A stretch of DNA of 13,163 bases, taken from Gemmatimonadota bacterium. Its GTDB lineage: Bacteria > Gemmatimonadota > Gemmatimonadetes > Gemmatimonadales > Gemmatimonadaceae. The translations under genes and the position numbers were made by a program. The notes beneath the pieces are model-generated. The model made no database searches and had not been told where the DNA came from. It saw nothing but the letters and a program-made list of their open reading frames with translations. Below are positions 1-5,645 of the stretch, piece by piece (the stretch's first letter is position 1; each line of letters starts with the position of its first letter). The stretch is from contig JAOUHR010000021.1 of assembly GCA_029884515.1 (NCBI GenBank), forward strand, positions 1-13,163. The letters are read 5' to 3'.

Positions 1-962
1 AGCGCCGACTTCGGCTCGTCGTCCTGCTCCTCGGCCCCCACCGGCTTCGACGTCCTCGGCGCGGGCGCCGGGGAAGGTGGCACCTGCGGCGCCACCGTGG
101 ACTTGGCCGGCGTCGTCGAGGCATCCCGCACCTCCTGCATGGGCCGCGATGGCCGCGGAGGGGGCGGCATGTCGTCGGTCTTCATCGGGGTGGAACTCCG
201 GCCGACCACGGAATTGAGGAACGCGAGTTCGTCGAACGACGGCGCGCCCGCCATCGAGGCGCCTTTGGCCGGCGTCGGCGGGGTGGCCGGAGTGCCCCGA
301 GAGGGCGTGGGGGCCGCGGGCGGCGGTGACGGTGCGCTGGGCGCGGGTGTCGGCCTCGAGGCCGCGGCGGCCTGCTTCGCTGCCTGCGCGGCGACTTGCG
401 CGGCGACTTGCGCGGCCGCGGGCGTCGACCGCACCGCCGGGCCGGCGGTGGGTGTGGCGGCGCGCGGCGGAGTGGCGGCGGTAGCCGGCGCGCTCGGCGC
501 GGACGGCGCGATCACCGCCGCGACGGCGTCGGCGCCCTTCGCCTCGGTGAGCAATGCCTTCGTGCGCTCGAAGCTCTCCATGCGCACGTCGCGCTCCTTC
601 TCGATCTTGCTCACGTTCGCGTTGAGCGCGGCGAGCTTCTTCGCCCAGTCCTTCGGGTCGAACTCCCCGACCTCCGCGCGCAACTCGCCTTCCACCCGCT
701 CCTCGACCACGGTGGCCAGGCGCGCCTCGATCTCGCGGACGGCAGCCTCGTCCTCGCGCAGGCCCTCCGTGAGCGCCTCGGCCTCGGCCGACGCCCGCAC
801 CTGAAGGTCCGTGAGCTTGGTGAGGTACTCGTCACGCAGGCGAGCGTAGACGTGCTCGGGCGTGCCGGCCTTCCGGTCCTCGAGCTTCTCCAAGTATCCC
901 TCGTGCTTCCGCTTCTCCGCGAGGAGCGCGTCGAGAGCCTCGAGCTTCGTGTGATCTGCCAT
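1..962 (-). CDS. Coiled-coil protein with Ala/Pro-rich tail, function unknown (3' end missing)
   Basis: I do not recognise this protein. The frame is open from the ATG at 962 to the left edge, giving about 320 residues without a stop, so the C-terminus lies outside the window. Residues 1 to about 150 are highly charged, rich in Glu, Lys, Arg, Leu and Ala with heptad-like spacing and few Pro or Gly, which predicts a long helical coiled coil. Residues from about 155 to 240 are a low-complexity Ala/Pro/Thr linker that includes a tandem QVAA repeat. A short hydrophobic patch, FDELAFLNSVVGR, stands at 243-255 and looks like a conserved docking motif. After it the chain is again Pro-rich. No signal peptide or membrane segment is visible in this part, so it is probably cytoplasmic. 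It starts 40 nt after the stop of the aldolase gene on the same strand and could be co-transcribed with the pyr genes. The gene is convincing from its codon-position pattern and protein character; its role is not known. Confidence 0.8.
   Translation of the reverse strand, partial: MADHTKLEALDALLAEKRKHEGYLEKLEDRKAGTPEHVYARLRDEYLTKLTDLQVRASAEAEALTEGLREDEAAVREIEARLATVVEERVEGELRAEVGEFDPKDWAKKLAALNANVSKIEKERDVRMESFERTKALLTEAKGADAVAAVIAPSAPSAPATAATPPRAATPTAGPAVRSTPAAAQVAAQVAAQAAKQAAAASRPTPAPSAPSPPPAAPTPSRGTPATPPTPAKGASMAGAPSFDELAFLNSVVGRSSTPMKTDDMPPPPRPSRPMQEVRDASTTPAKSTVAPQVPPSPAPAPRTSKPVGAEEQDDEPKSA
385..416. repeat. 12-nt tandem repeat inside the linker of the coiled-coil gene
   Basis: The unit TGCGCGGCGACT (plus strand) occurs twice exactly at 385-396 and 397-408, and its first 8 nt recur at 409-416. 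In the minus-strand gene it encodes the repeating QVAA of the Ala-rich linker. Being a multiple of three, copy changes keep the frame, so linker length could vary between strains. Confidence 0.8.
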
Positions 963-1002
963 TCCCGTCCGCCGTGCAGTGAAGGTGACCGCGCCGAAGC
1001 GC

Positions 1003-1671
1003 TCAGTCGCCGATTCGGTGTTCGCGACGTGCCGCATCCAGAGCCCGGATGCTCGCCGCCGGGAGTTCCCGCACCCGCCCAACCGCGCGCGCCGCAAGCA
1101 CGATGCGAGCGGCGTGCTCGATACTCTCCATCCGTTGGTGCGCCAGCAAGAGCGATGGACCCGCGGTCACGGCGCCATGGCTGGCGAGAAGCCACGCGTC
1201 ATGCCCCTCAAGATAGGGGATGAACCGCTCGGCGAGCACCTCCGTTCCCGGGGTCTCATATGGCACCAGCGCCACGGGCCCCACCCCATACACCAGTTCG
1301 GGAAGCACGTTCGCCGGGAGCGTCTCCCCGGCGACCGCGAATCCGGTGGCCGTCGGCGGATGCGCATGCACCACCGCGTTCACGTCCGGACGTCCCCGGT
1401 AGATCGCGAGGTGCACCGCCAGTTCCGACGACGCGAATCGCTTACCCTTCCGTTTCGTGCCATCGAGCGCGACCTCGACCAGGTCGGCTTCCACGACATC
1501 GCACTTGGACAGCCCCGCCGGCGTGACGAGCACGCGGTCCGGTCCCAATCGGACGGAGACATTGCCGTCCTGTCCGGCGATCAGTCCCCGCTCGTACAGC
1601 CGGCGGCAGACGCGCACCACGTCGCGGCGCGCCGCCGCTATCCCCGCCGTGCCTCGAATAGGGTCACCCAT
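1003..1671 (-). CDS. Class II aldolase/adducin family protein, L-fuculose-phosphate-aldolase-like
   Basis: This is a zinc-dependent class II aldolase-fold protein of 222 residues, close to the 215 of E. coli FucA. Visible signatures are GNVSVR (36-41) and TPAG (50-53) for phosphate and substrate binding, E83 in SSE, H102 and H104 in HAHPP, and H165 in ASHGAV. These match the FucA residues E73, H92, H94 and H155 with identical spacing (all shifted by 10), so metal site and catalytic Glu are intact. The family includes aldolases, epimerases, dehydratases and decarboxylases of sugar phosphates; the substrate cannot be read from this sequence. I chose the ATG at 1671, which overlaps the pyrC stop by 8 nt and gives a FucA-like N-terminus; a GTG at 1695 in the same frame is the alternative. 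It is the last gene of the pyr operon, an unusual position for this family. Cytoplasmic, no signal peptide. Confidence 0.9.
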   Translation of the reverse strand: MGDPIRGTAGIAAARRDVVRVCRRLYERGLIAGQDGNVSVRLGPDRVLVTPAGLSKCDVVEADLVEVALDGTKRKGKRFASSELAVHLAIYRGRPDVNAVVHAHPPTATGFAVAGETLPANVLPELVYGVGPVALVPYETPGTEVLAERFIPYLEGHDAWLLASHGAVTAGPSLLLAHQRMESIEHAARIVLAARAVGRVRELPAASIRALDAARREHRIGD

Positions 1672-2953
1672 CCAGCTCGTGGACGATCCGGCCACCCACG
1701 ATGGTACGGATCGCGCGCCCCTTGAGCGTGCGGCCCCCGTACGGCGTGTTCCGCCCCTTGGACTTGAAGCGCGCCGGATCCACCGTCCACTCGCGGGTCG
1801 CGTCGAACACCGTCACGTCGGCGATGCTGCCCTTGGCCAGGGTGCCGCCCGGGAGGTGAAAGACCTTGGCGGGCCGGCAGGCCATGCGGTCCACCAGTTG
1901 GCCGAGCGTGAGGATGCCAGGCTCCAGCAGCCAGGTCACGTTCACGCCGAGCGCAGTCTCGAGTCCCACGATGCCATTGGGCGCGTCGGCGAACTCGCGC
2001 TCCTTCTCGTCGTAGTGGTGCGGGGCGTGGTCGGTCACGAGGAGGTCGATCGTGCCGTCCTTGAGGCCCTGCTGCAGCGCAGCGACGTCCTGCGGCGTGC
2101 GGAGGGGCGGGTTCATCTTCGCGTTGGTGTTGTAGCCCTCCACCGCCGCTTCGGTGAGCGAGATGTGATGGCTGCAGACCTCGGCGGTGACGTTCACGCC
2201 CTGGTCCTTCCCCCAGCGCACGAGGTCCACCGAGCCCTTGGTGCTGAGGTGGCAGAGATGGATGTGGCCGCCGGTGAGCTTGGCGAGGAGGATGCAGCGG
2301 ATGACGTCGATCTCCTCGGCCTCGCCGGGGATCCCCTTCAGGCCGAGCTTCGCCGAGATCAGCCCCTCGTGCATCGACCCGCCGTGCGCGAGCGCCATCA
2401 CCTCGCAATGTTCGACCACCGGGATGCCGAAGGTCTGCGCGTACTCGAGCGCGGTGCGCATGAGGTGTGAGTTCTCCACCGGCTTCCCGTCGTCGCTCAC
2501 GGCCACCGCTCCGGCCCCGACCATCTCGCCGAACTCGGCGAGCATCTCGCCCTGCTGGCCGACGGAGATCGCGCCGTAGGGGTACACGCGTGCGAACCCG
2601 GCGGCCTCGCCCTGCCGCTTCACGAAGCCGACGGTCGCCTGGTTGTCAGTGACCGGCTTGGTGTTGGGCATCGCACAGACGGCGCTGAAGCCTCCCGCGG
2701 CCGCGGCATGCGCGCCCGAGGCGACCGTCTCGACGTCCTCGCGTCCCGGTTCGCGCAGGTGCACGTGCACGTCGATCATCCCGGGCGCGACCACGAGGCC
2801 GGCGCAGTCGATGGTGCGGGCGCCCTCGGGCCCAGCGATGGTCCCGCCGACGGCCGAGACCTTCCCGTCCACGAGGAGCAGGTCGCCCACGGCATCCATG
2901 CCCTGCGAGGGGTCCACGAGGCGCCCACCCTTGAGGAGCAGCGGCGCGCTCAC
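1664..2953 (-). CDS. pyrC: Dihydroorotase (type I, PyrC)
   Basis: Catalyses the reversible cyclisation of N-carbamoyl-L-aspartate to dihydroorotate, the third step of de novo pyrimidine synthesis, in the cytoplasm. The protein has 429 residues, usual for the bacterial type I form. The amidohydrolase metal and catalytic residues are all visible: H63 and H65 in DVHVHLREPG, D154 in SDDG, H182 in EHCE, H235 in HLCHLST and D308 in TDHAPH. R67 and N97 (MPNT) fit the substrate-binding positions. Because the metal ligands are complete, this is an active enzyme and not the inactive PyrC' partner that some ATCase complexes carry. The start is a GTG whose last two bases are shared with the pyrB TGA (GTGA overlap), so translation is probably coupled. 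In type I systems PyrC often forms a complex with PyrB; the adjacency here is consistent with that, which is inference. Confidence 0.97.
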   Translation of the reverse strand: MSAPLLLKGGRLVDPSQGMDAVGDLLLVDGKVSAVGGTIAGPEGARTIDCAGLVVAPGMIDVHVHLREPGREDVETVASGAHAAAAGGFSAVCAMPNTKPVTDNQATVGFVKRQGEAAGFARVYPYGAISVGQQGEMLAEFGEMVGAGAVAVSDDGKPVENSHLMRTALEYAQTFGIPVVEHCEVMALAHGGSMHEGLISAKLGLKGIPGEAEEIDVIRCILLAKLTGGHIHLCHLSTKGSVDLVRWGKDQGVNVTAEVCSHHISLTEAAVEGYNTNAKMNPPLRTPQDVAALQQGLKDGTIDLLVTDHAPHHYDEKEREFADAPNGIVGLETALGVNVTWLLEPGILTLGQLVDRMACRPAKVFHLPGGTLAKGSIADVTVFDATREWTVDPARFKSKGRNTPYGGRTLKGRAIRTIVGGRIVHELDG

Positions 2954-3909
2954 GTGGCGCCCCCGGTCTTCGCGACCTCGGCGAGCGACGCCTTGTTCCC
3001 GGCGAGCAGGTAGAGGACGGCCATGCGCACGGCGACGCCGTTCGTCACCTGCTGGAGGATCACGCTGTGCGGCCCGTCGGCCACGTCGGAATCGATCTCA
3101 ACACCGCGGTTCATCGGGCCGGGATGGAGGATGAGGAGGTCGCGGGGCGCGCGCTCGAGCCGGGCGCGCGTCACGCCGAAGACACGGTTGTACTCGCGGA
3201 GCGAGGGGATGTAGCCGAACTCCATGCGCTCGAGCTGGAGCCGCAGCACGTTGAGCGCCTCGGCCCAGTCGATCGCCGCCTCGATGCGGTCGAACACCTG
3301 CACGCCCATCTCGCGGATCGCGCCGGGGAGCAGCGACCGCGGCCCGCAGACCGCGACCTCGGCACCCATCGCCTGGAGCCCCCAGATGTTCGAGCGTGCG
3401 ACGCGCGAGTGGAGCACGTCGCCGACGATGCAGATGCGCCGCCCCTCCAGGCTGCCCAGCTTGTCACGCAGCGTGAGCAGGTCGAGCAGGCCCTGCGTGG
3501 GATGCTCGCAGGTGCCGTCGCCGGCGTTGATCACGTTGGATTCGATGCGTTCGGCGAGGAAGCGCGCGGCGCCCGAGCCGGGATGGCGCACCACGACCAT
3601 GTCGATGCGCATCGCCTCGAGGTTCCGCGCGGTGTCCACGAGCGTCTCGCCCTTGGAGACGCTCGAGACCGCGGTGGCGACGTTGACCGTGTCGGCCGAC
3701 ATGCGCTTCTCGGCGAACTCGAACGAGATGCGGGTGCGGGTGGAGGGCTCGAAGAAGAGGTTCACCACCGTCATGCCGCGCAGGGTGGGCACCTTCTTGA
3801 TGGTCCGCTCGGAGATCTCCTTCAACGGCTCGGCGACATCGAGGATTCCGGTGATCTGCTCGCGGGAGAGCCCGGCGAGCCCCAGGAGATCCTTGCCGAG
3901 CATGGTCAT
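2950..3909 (-). CDS. pyrB: Aspartate carbamoyltransferase catalytic subunit (PyrB)
   Basis: Transfers the carbamoyl group from carbamoyl phosphate to L-aspartate, the committed step of pyrimidine synthesis. The 319-residue length is typical. The carbamoyl-phosphate loop FEPSTRTR (53-60), the SVSKGET loop with K86, HPTQ at 136-139, GDVLHSRVARSN in the second domain and HPGPMNRG at 262-269 are all present, so both substrate domains look intact. No pyrI (regulatory chain) gene is in the window, which fits ATCases controlled at the expression level by PyrR. The ATG at 3909 overlaps the pyrR stop as ATGA, and GGAGG lies 9 nt upstream inside the end of pyrR. A second ATG two codons in is less well placed. 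The downstream junction with pyrC is a GTGA overlap. Confidence 0.97.
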   Translation of the reverse strand: MTMLGKDLLGLAGLSREQITGILDVAEPLKEISERTIKKVPTLRGMTVVNLFFEPSTRTRISFEFAEKRMSADTVNVATAVSSVSKGETLVDTARNLEAMRIDMVVVRHPGSGAARFLAERIESNVINAGDGTCEHPTQGLLDLLTLRDKLGSLEGRRICIVGDVLHSRVARSNIWGLQAMGAEVAVCGPRSLLPGAIREMGVQVFDRIEAAIDWAEALNVLRLQLERMEFGYIPSLREYNRVFGVTRARLERAPRDLLILHPGPMNRGVEIDSDVADGPHSVILQQVTNGVAVRMAVLYLLAGNKASLAEVAKTGGAT

Positions 3910-4463
3910 GCGGAGCCGCCTCCCGGCGGATCGAGGAGCACCACCTCGTCGCGCTGGTCGAGCGCGGGCACGAGGACGTCGACCCGCCCACCCTTGGCGA
4001 CCTCGAGCTTCTTGCCGACCACGTCGGCATGGATCGGCAGTTCTCGGCCGCCGCGGTCGATGAGCACGGCGAGCATGATGCGCGCGGGACGCCCGAAGTC
4101 GGCGAGCTCGTCGAGGGCGGCGCGGATGGTGCGGCCCGTGTAGAGCACGTCGTCCACGATCACGACAATCTTCCCCTCGAGCGCCCCCGGGAGGTGCGTC
4201 TTCCCGACCACGGGCCGCGGCCCGACGGTCTGGAGGTCGTCGCGGTACAGCGTGATGTCGAGGGCGCCACGCGGGACGTCGACCTGCTCGCGTTCGCGGA
4301 TGACCTCGGCGAGGCGATCGGCGATCTGGACGCCGCGGCGCTGGATCCCAACGAGGATCAGGTGGTCGGTGCCGTCGTTGAGCTCGATGATCTCATCCGC
4401 CATGCGGGAGATCGTGCGCGCGACGGCGCGGGCGTTGAGGACGACGGTGGGGGTCTGGGACAT
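3906..4463 (-). CDS. pyrR: Bifunctional pyr operon RNA-binding regulator / uracil phosphoribosyltransferase (PyrR)
   Basis: PyrR binds UMP or UTP and then binds a stem-loop in pyr mRNA, lowering expression of pyrimidine genes; most PyrR also make UMP from uracil and PRPP. The protein has 185 residues, matching the family. The PRPP loop VVIVDDVLYTGRTIRAAL (100-117), the GIQRRG segment (39-44) and the family signature LIDRGGRELPI (134-144) are present. The ATG at 4463 is preceded directly by a run of six G and no spaced Shine-Dalgarno site, so the start may be leaderless or controlled by the hairpin 17 nt upstream. It is the first pyr gene, overlapping pyrB by ATGA. The next upstream gene, of unknown function, ends 57 nt away on the same strand. 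With pyrB and pyrC following directly, autoregulation of the operon through PyrR is expected. Confidence 0.96.
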   Translation of the reverse strand: MSQTPTVVLNARAVARTISRMADEIIELNDGTDHLILVGIQRRGVQIADRLAEVIREREQVDVPRGALDITLYRDDLQTVGPRPVVGKTHLPGALEGKIVVIVDDVLYTGRTIRAALDELADFGRPARIMLAVLIDRGGRELPIHADVVGKKLEVAKGGRVDVLVPALDQRDEVVLLDPPGGGSA

Positions 4464-4470
4464 CCCCCCA

Positions 4471-4476
4471 AATATG
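4471..4476 (-). promoter_or_regulatory. Possible -10 element for a leaderless pyrR transcript
   Basis: On the minus strand CATATT stands 7 nt before the pyrR ATG, the only AT-rich hexamer in the gap. It matches 4 of 6 positions of TATAAT, and the distance would place the transcription start at or next to the ATG. I see no -35 match at the usual distance. This competes with the idea that pyrR is transcribed from further upstream through the hairpin at 4480-4516. Confidence 0.25.
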
Positions 4477-4479
4477 CGA

Positions 4480-4516
4480 CGGCGCGCAGTCTCGCGGGAG
4501 CGCGACGTGCGCGCCG
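4480..4516 (-). promoter_or_regulatory. Compound hairpin before pyrR with a PyrR-binding-loop core (candidate)
   Basis: In the minus-strand RNA, arms CGGCGCGCA and UGCGCGCCG (9 bp, perfect) enclose 19 nt that include UCCCGCGAG at 4499-4491. This fits UCCNGNGAG, the core of the PyrR-binding loop known from Gram-positive pyr leaders (full consensus ARUCCNGNGAGGYU; here 9 of the 12 specified positions match, the first two and one G differing). A second, competing fold pairs UCGCG with CGCGA inside the outer stem. The hairpin ends 16 nt before the pyrR start codon and begins 4 nt after the stop of the preceding small gene. No T tract follows, so translational control, as known for mycobacterial PyrR, fits better than attenuation. 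It could instead be only a terminator-like stem of the small gene. Confidence 0.4.
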
Positions 4517-4520
4517 CGGG

Positions 4521-4727
4521 TCAGGCGGCCTGCGACGGGCGGCGGTCGTCACGGGCGACGGGGCCGGGAGCGCGCCGCGAGAGATAGACCTTCTCGCGGC
4601 CGGGTCCGAGCACTTCGCTCACCGCGGGGCGCGTGATCACGCCGATGAGGCGACCGCGCCCATCGTACAGTTCGACCTGCGTCGCGGGCCCGGGAGTCCG
4701 GGTGGTGGTGGCTGTCGTCGTTTCCAT
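4521..4727 (-). CDS. Small protein of unknown function (68 aa)
   Basis: I do not recognise this protein. It has 68 residues: a Thr-rich start (METTTATTTRT), a central segment VELYDGRGRLIGVITRPAVSEVLGPGREKVYLSRR that reads like a small beta-rich domain, and a basic tail. No signal peptide, membrane segment or cysteine pair is visible, so it is probably cytoplasmic. The ATG at 4727 has a good Shine-Dalgarno site, GGAG, 7 nt upstream, which is the main evidence that the gene is real, together with the ordered central segment. It lies 57 nt upstream of pyrR on the same strand and may be the first gene of the pyr transcript. To the right it faces a divergent lipoprotein gene across a 212-nt intergenic region. 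The link to pyrimidine metabolism is by position only. Confidence 0.7.
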   Translation of the reverse strand: METTTATTTRTPGPATQVELYDGRGRLIGVITRPAVSEVLGPGREKVYLSRRAPGPVARDDRRPSQAA

Positions 4728-4912
4728 GAGCGGTCTCCGTGTTCACCACATCTGACACTGGTGGGAGCCGGAAGGTTTGCGGGGGGTGTGTCGACGTCGT
4801 CACGGAGATGTCTCGAACTCGGCACGGACGCGGCTCCCGCGCGGGGTGCGGCCGCCCGGCGCATCGATCCGGCGCATGACGGCGTGCGCGGTGCTGCGGC
4901 GCACTTGAGGGG

Positions 4913-4936
4913 GGTCTCCCCTGCGCCCAGGAGACC
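4913..4936 (+). promoter_or_regulatory. Hairpin that would mask the Shine-Dalgarno site of the lipoprotein gene
   Basis: GGTCTCC (4913-4919) and GGAGACC (4930-4936) form a perfect 7-bp stem with a 10-nt loop. The Shine-Dalgarno sequence GGAG (4930-4933) of the gene starting at 4940 is in the 3' arm, so the folded mRNA would hide it from the ribosome. This is seen in the sequence; any regulatory role is inference. Confidence 0.35.
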
Positions 4937-4939
4937 GCC

Positions 4940-5261
4940 ATGCCGACCCGCTTCCGCCTGCTCCCCCTCCTTCTCCCCCTCCCCGTCGCCGTCGCCATCG
5001 CCTGCGGATCCTCCGACGGCAGCACCGGCCTCGGTGGCGGAGGTTCGCTCGTGAACGGCTCGTTCAGCGCGAAGATCGACGGTGCGACGTTCACGCCGAC
5101 GGCCGCGGCGGTCGTCTCCAGCAGCGGCATCGTCTCGATCGGCGCGGGGAATGCCTCGGGCCGCACCATCGGCTTCGCGTGGGTGGATGGCGGATGCCAA
5201 CTCCGGGGCGACCGGGACGCGGACGATCACCCCCGGCGTGCTCGACCTGACCTTCCCTTGA
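4940..5261 (+). pseudogene. Small lipoprotein gene, apparently broken by an internal deletion and frameshift
   Basis: The N-terminal part is convincing: a basic start, a hydrophobic signal segment (residues 6-21), a lipobox A-I-A-C with C22, then a Ser/Gly-rich linker and FSAKIDGATFTPTAAAVVSSSGIVSIGAGNASGRTIGFAW. This pattern (small domain, one strand after another, then GRTI) resembles secreted DUF6252-like lipoproteins, as I recall them. After GFAW the frame turns into Arg/Pro-rich text and has no stop until 5623, running antisense through both tRNA genes. In another frame, from 5193, one reads DANSGATGTRTITPGVLDLTFP and a TGA at 5259-5261, which looks like the proper end of such a domain. 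The joined product would be about 107 residues, shorter than I expect, so the middle seems lost. The switch point carries a direct repeat GGATG (5185-5189, 5192-5196), as left by a slipped-strand deletion. The ATG at 4940 has AGGAG 6 nt upstream. A sequencing or assembly error is possible. Confidence 0.6.
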
Positions 5262-5291
5262 GGGAGCGGCCCGCGACACCACTGCAGCGAG

Positions 5292-5326
5292 CGAGGCGCC
5301 GTGACCCTGTGGGTCACGGCGCCTCG
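5292..5326. terminator. Perfect 16-bp hairpin between convergent lipoprotein gene and tRNA-Ser
   Basis: CGAGGCGCCGTGACCC (5292-5307), loop TGT, and its exact reverse complement (5311-5326) form a very stable stem. It lies 30 nt after the plus-strand stop at 5261 and one base beyond the 3' end of the minus-strand tRNA-Ser(GGA). Its symmetry lets it serve both strands as a terminator, and it would define the 3' end of the tRNA precursor. There is no T tract on either side, so it is not a canonical intrinsic terminator. Confidence 0.65.
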
Positions 5327-5327
5327 A

Positions 5328-5415
5328 CGGACGGGGTGGGATTCGAACCCACGGTACGCTATGAACGCACACACACTTTCCAGGCGTGCGCCTTAAACCA
5401 CTCGGCCACCCGTCC
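5328..5415 (-). tRNA. tRNA-Ser(GGA)
   Basis: An 88-nt class II tRNA. The acceptor arms GGACGGG and CCCGTCC pair fully, with discriminator G73. The D arm contains GCCGAGTGGTTTAAGGC, the anticodon loop CTGGAAA gives anticodon GGA (reads UCC and UCU), and its stem CACGC/GTGTG pairs with one G-U. A long variable arm follows, then the T arm GTGGG TTCGAAT CCCAC. The long variable arm and G73 identify serine. CCA is not encoded and must be added. It is the second of two serine tRNAs on this strand, 102 nt after tRNA-Ser(CGA). Confidence 0.97.
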
Positions 5416-5468
5416 CTGCGAATGCCACGCCCCCGCCGCACCGCGGCGCGCCCGAGGCCCTCAAACGA

Positions 5469-5495
5469 CGACGCGCCGGCAGCGCCAGCGCGTCG
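5469..5495 (-). terminator. Hairpin between the two serine tRNAs
   Basis: Arms CGACGCGC (5469-5476) and GCGCGTCG (5488-5495) pair over 8 bp around an 11-nt loop that can itself pair GGC with GCC. On the minus strand it starts 22 nt after the end of tRNA-Ser(CGA) and is followed by a weak T-containing stretch (TCGTTTG). It may end part of the transcripts or be a processing signal; the T tract is too poor to be sure. Confidence 0.4.
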
Positions 5496-5517
5496 CATGC
5501 AACCACGAGTGCCGCCA

Positions 5518-5604
5518 CGGACAGGGTGAGATTCGAACTCACGATACCGTTGCCGGTATGCCGGTTTTCGAGACCGGTGCCTTCAACCACTCGGCCACCT
5601 GTCC
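5518..5604 (-). tRNA. tRNA-Ser(CGA)
   Basis: An 87-nt class II tRNA. The acceptor arms GGACAGG and CCTGTCC pair fully, with discriminator G73. The D arm contains GCCGAGTGGTTGAAGGC. The anticodon stem CCGGT/ACCGG is perfect and the loop CTCGAAA gives anticodon CGA (reads UCG). The variable arm ATACCG-GCAA-CGGTAT is a perfect 6-bp stem, and the T arm is GTGAG TTCGAAT CTCAC. CCA is not encoded. UCG is expected to be a frequent serine codon in a genome this GC-rich. Confidence 0.97.
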
Positions 5605-5616
5605 AACAGAGTGCGG

Positions 5617-5645
5617 AAATTAGACGGTCGCCCAGAGAGGGTCAA
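5617..5645 (-). promoter_or_regulatory. Likely promoter of the serine tRNA pair
   Basis: On the minus strand TTGACC (5645-5640) is followed after exactly 17 nt by TAATTT (5622-5617), a sigma-70-type arrangement with a 5-of-6 match at -35 and a weaker -10. Transcription would start a few bases before the 5' end of tRNA-Ser(CGA) at 5604. The -35 box overlaps the tadA stop codon, so the tRNAs need not depend on the clpB-tadA transcript. Confidence 0.55.

Noticed and set aside
5328..5604. tRNA-Sec, considered because selB is in the window
   Set aside because: Anticodons are GGA and CGA, and the acceptor arm is the normal 7 bp; both are ordinary serine tRNAs.
5262..5623. Continuation of the lipoprotein frame to 227 residues
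   Set aside because: It runs through the hairpin and antisense through two tRNA genes and has no protein character.
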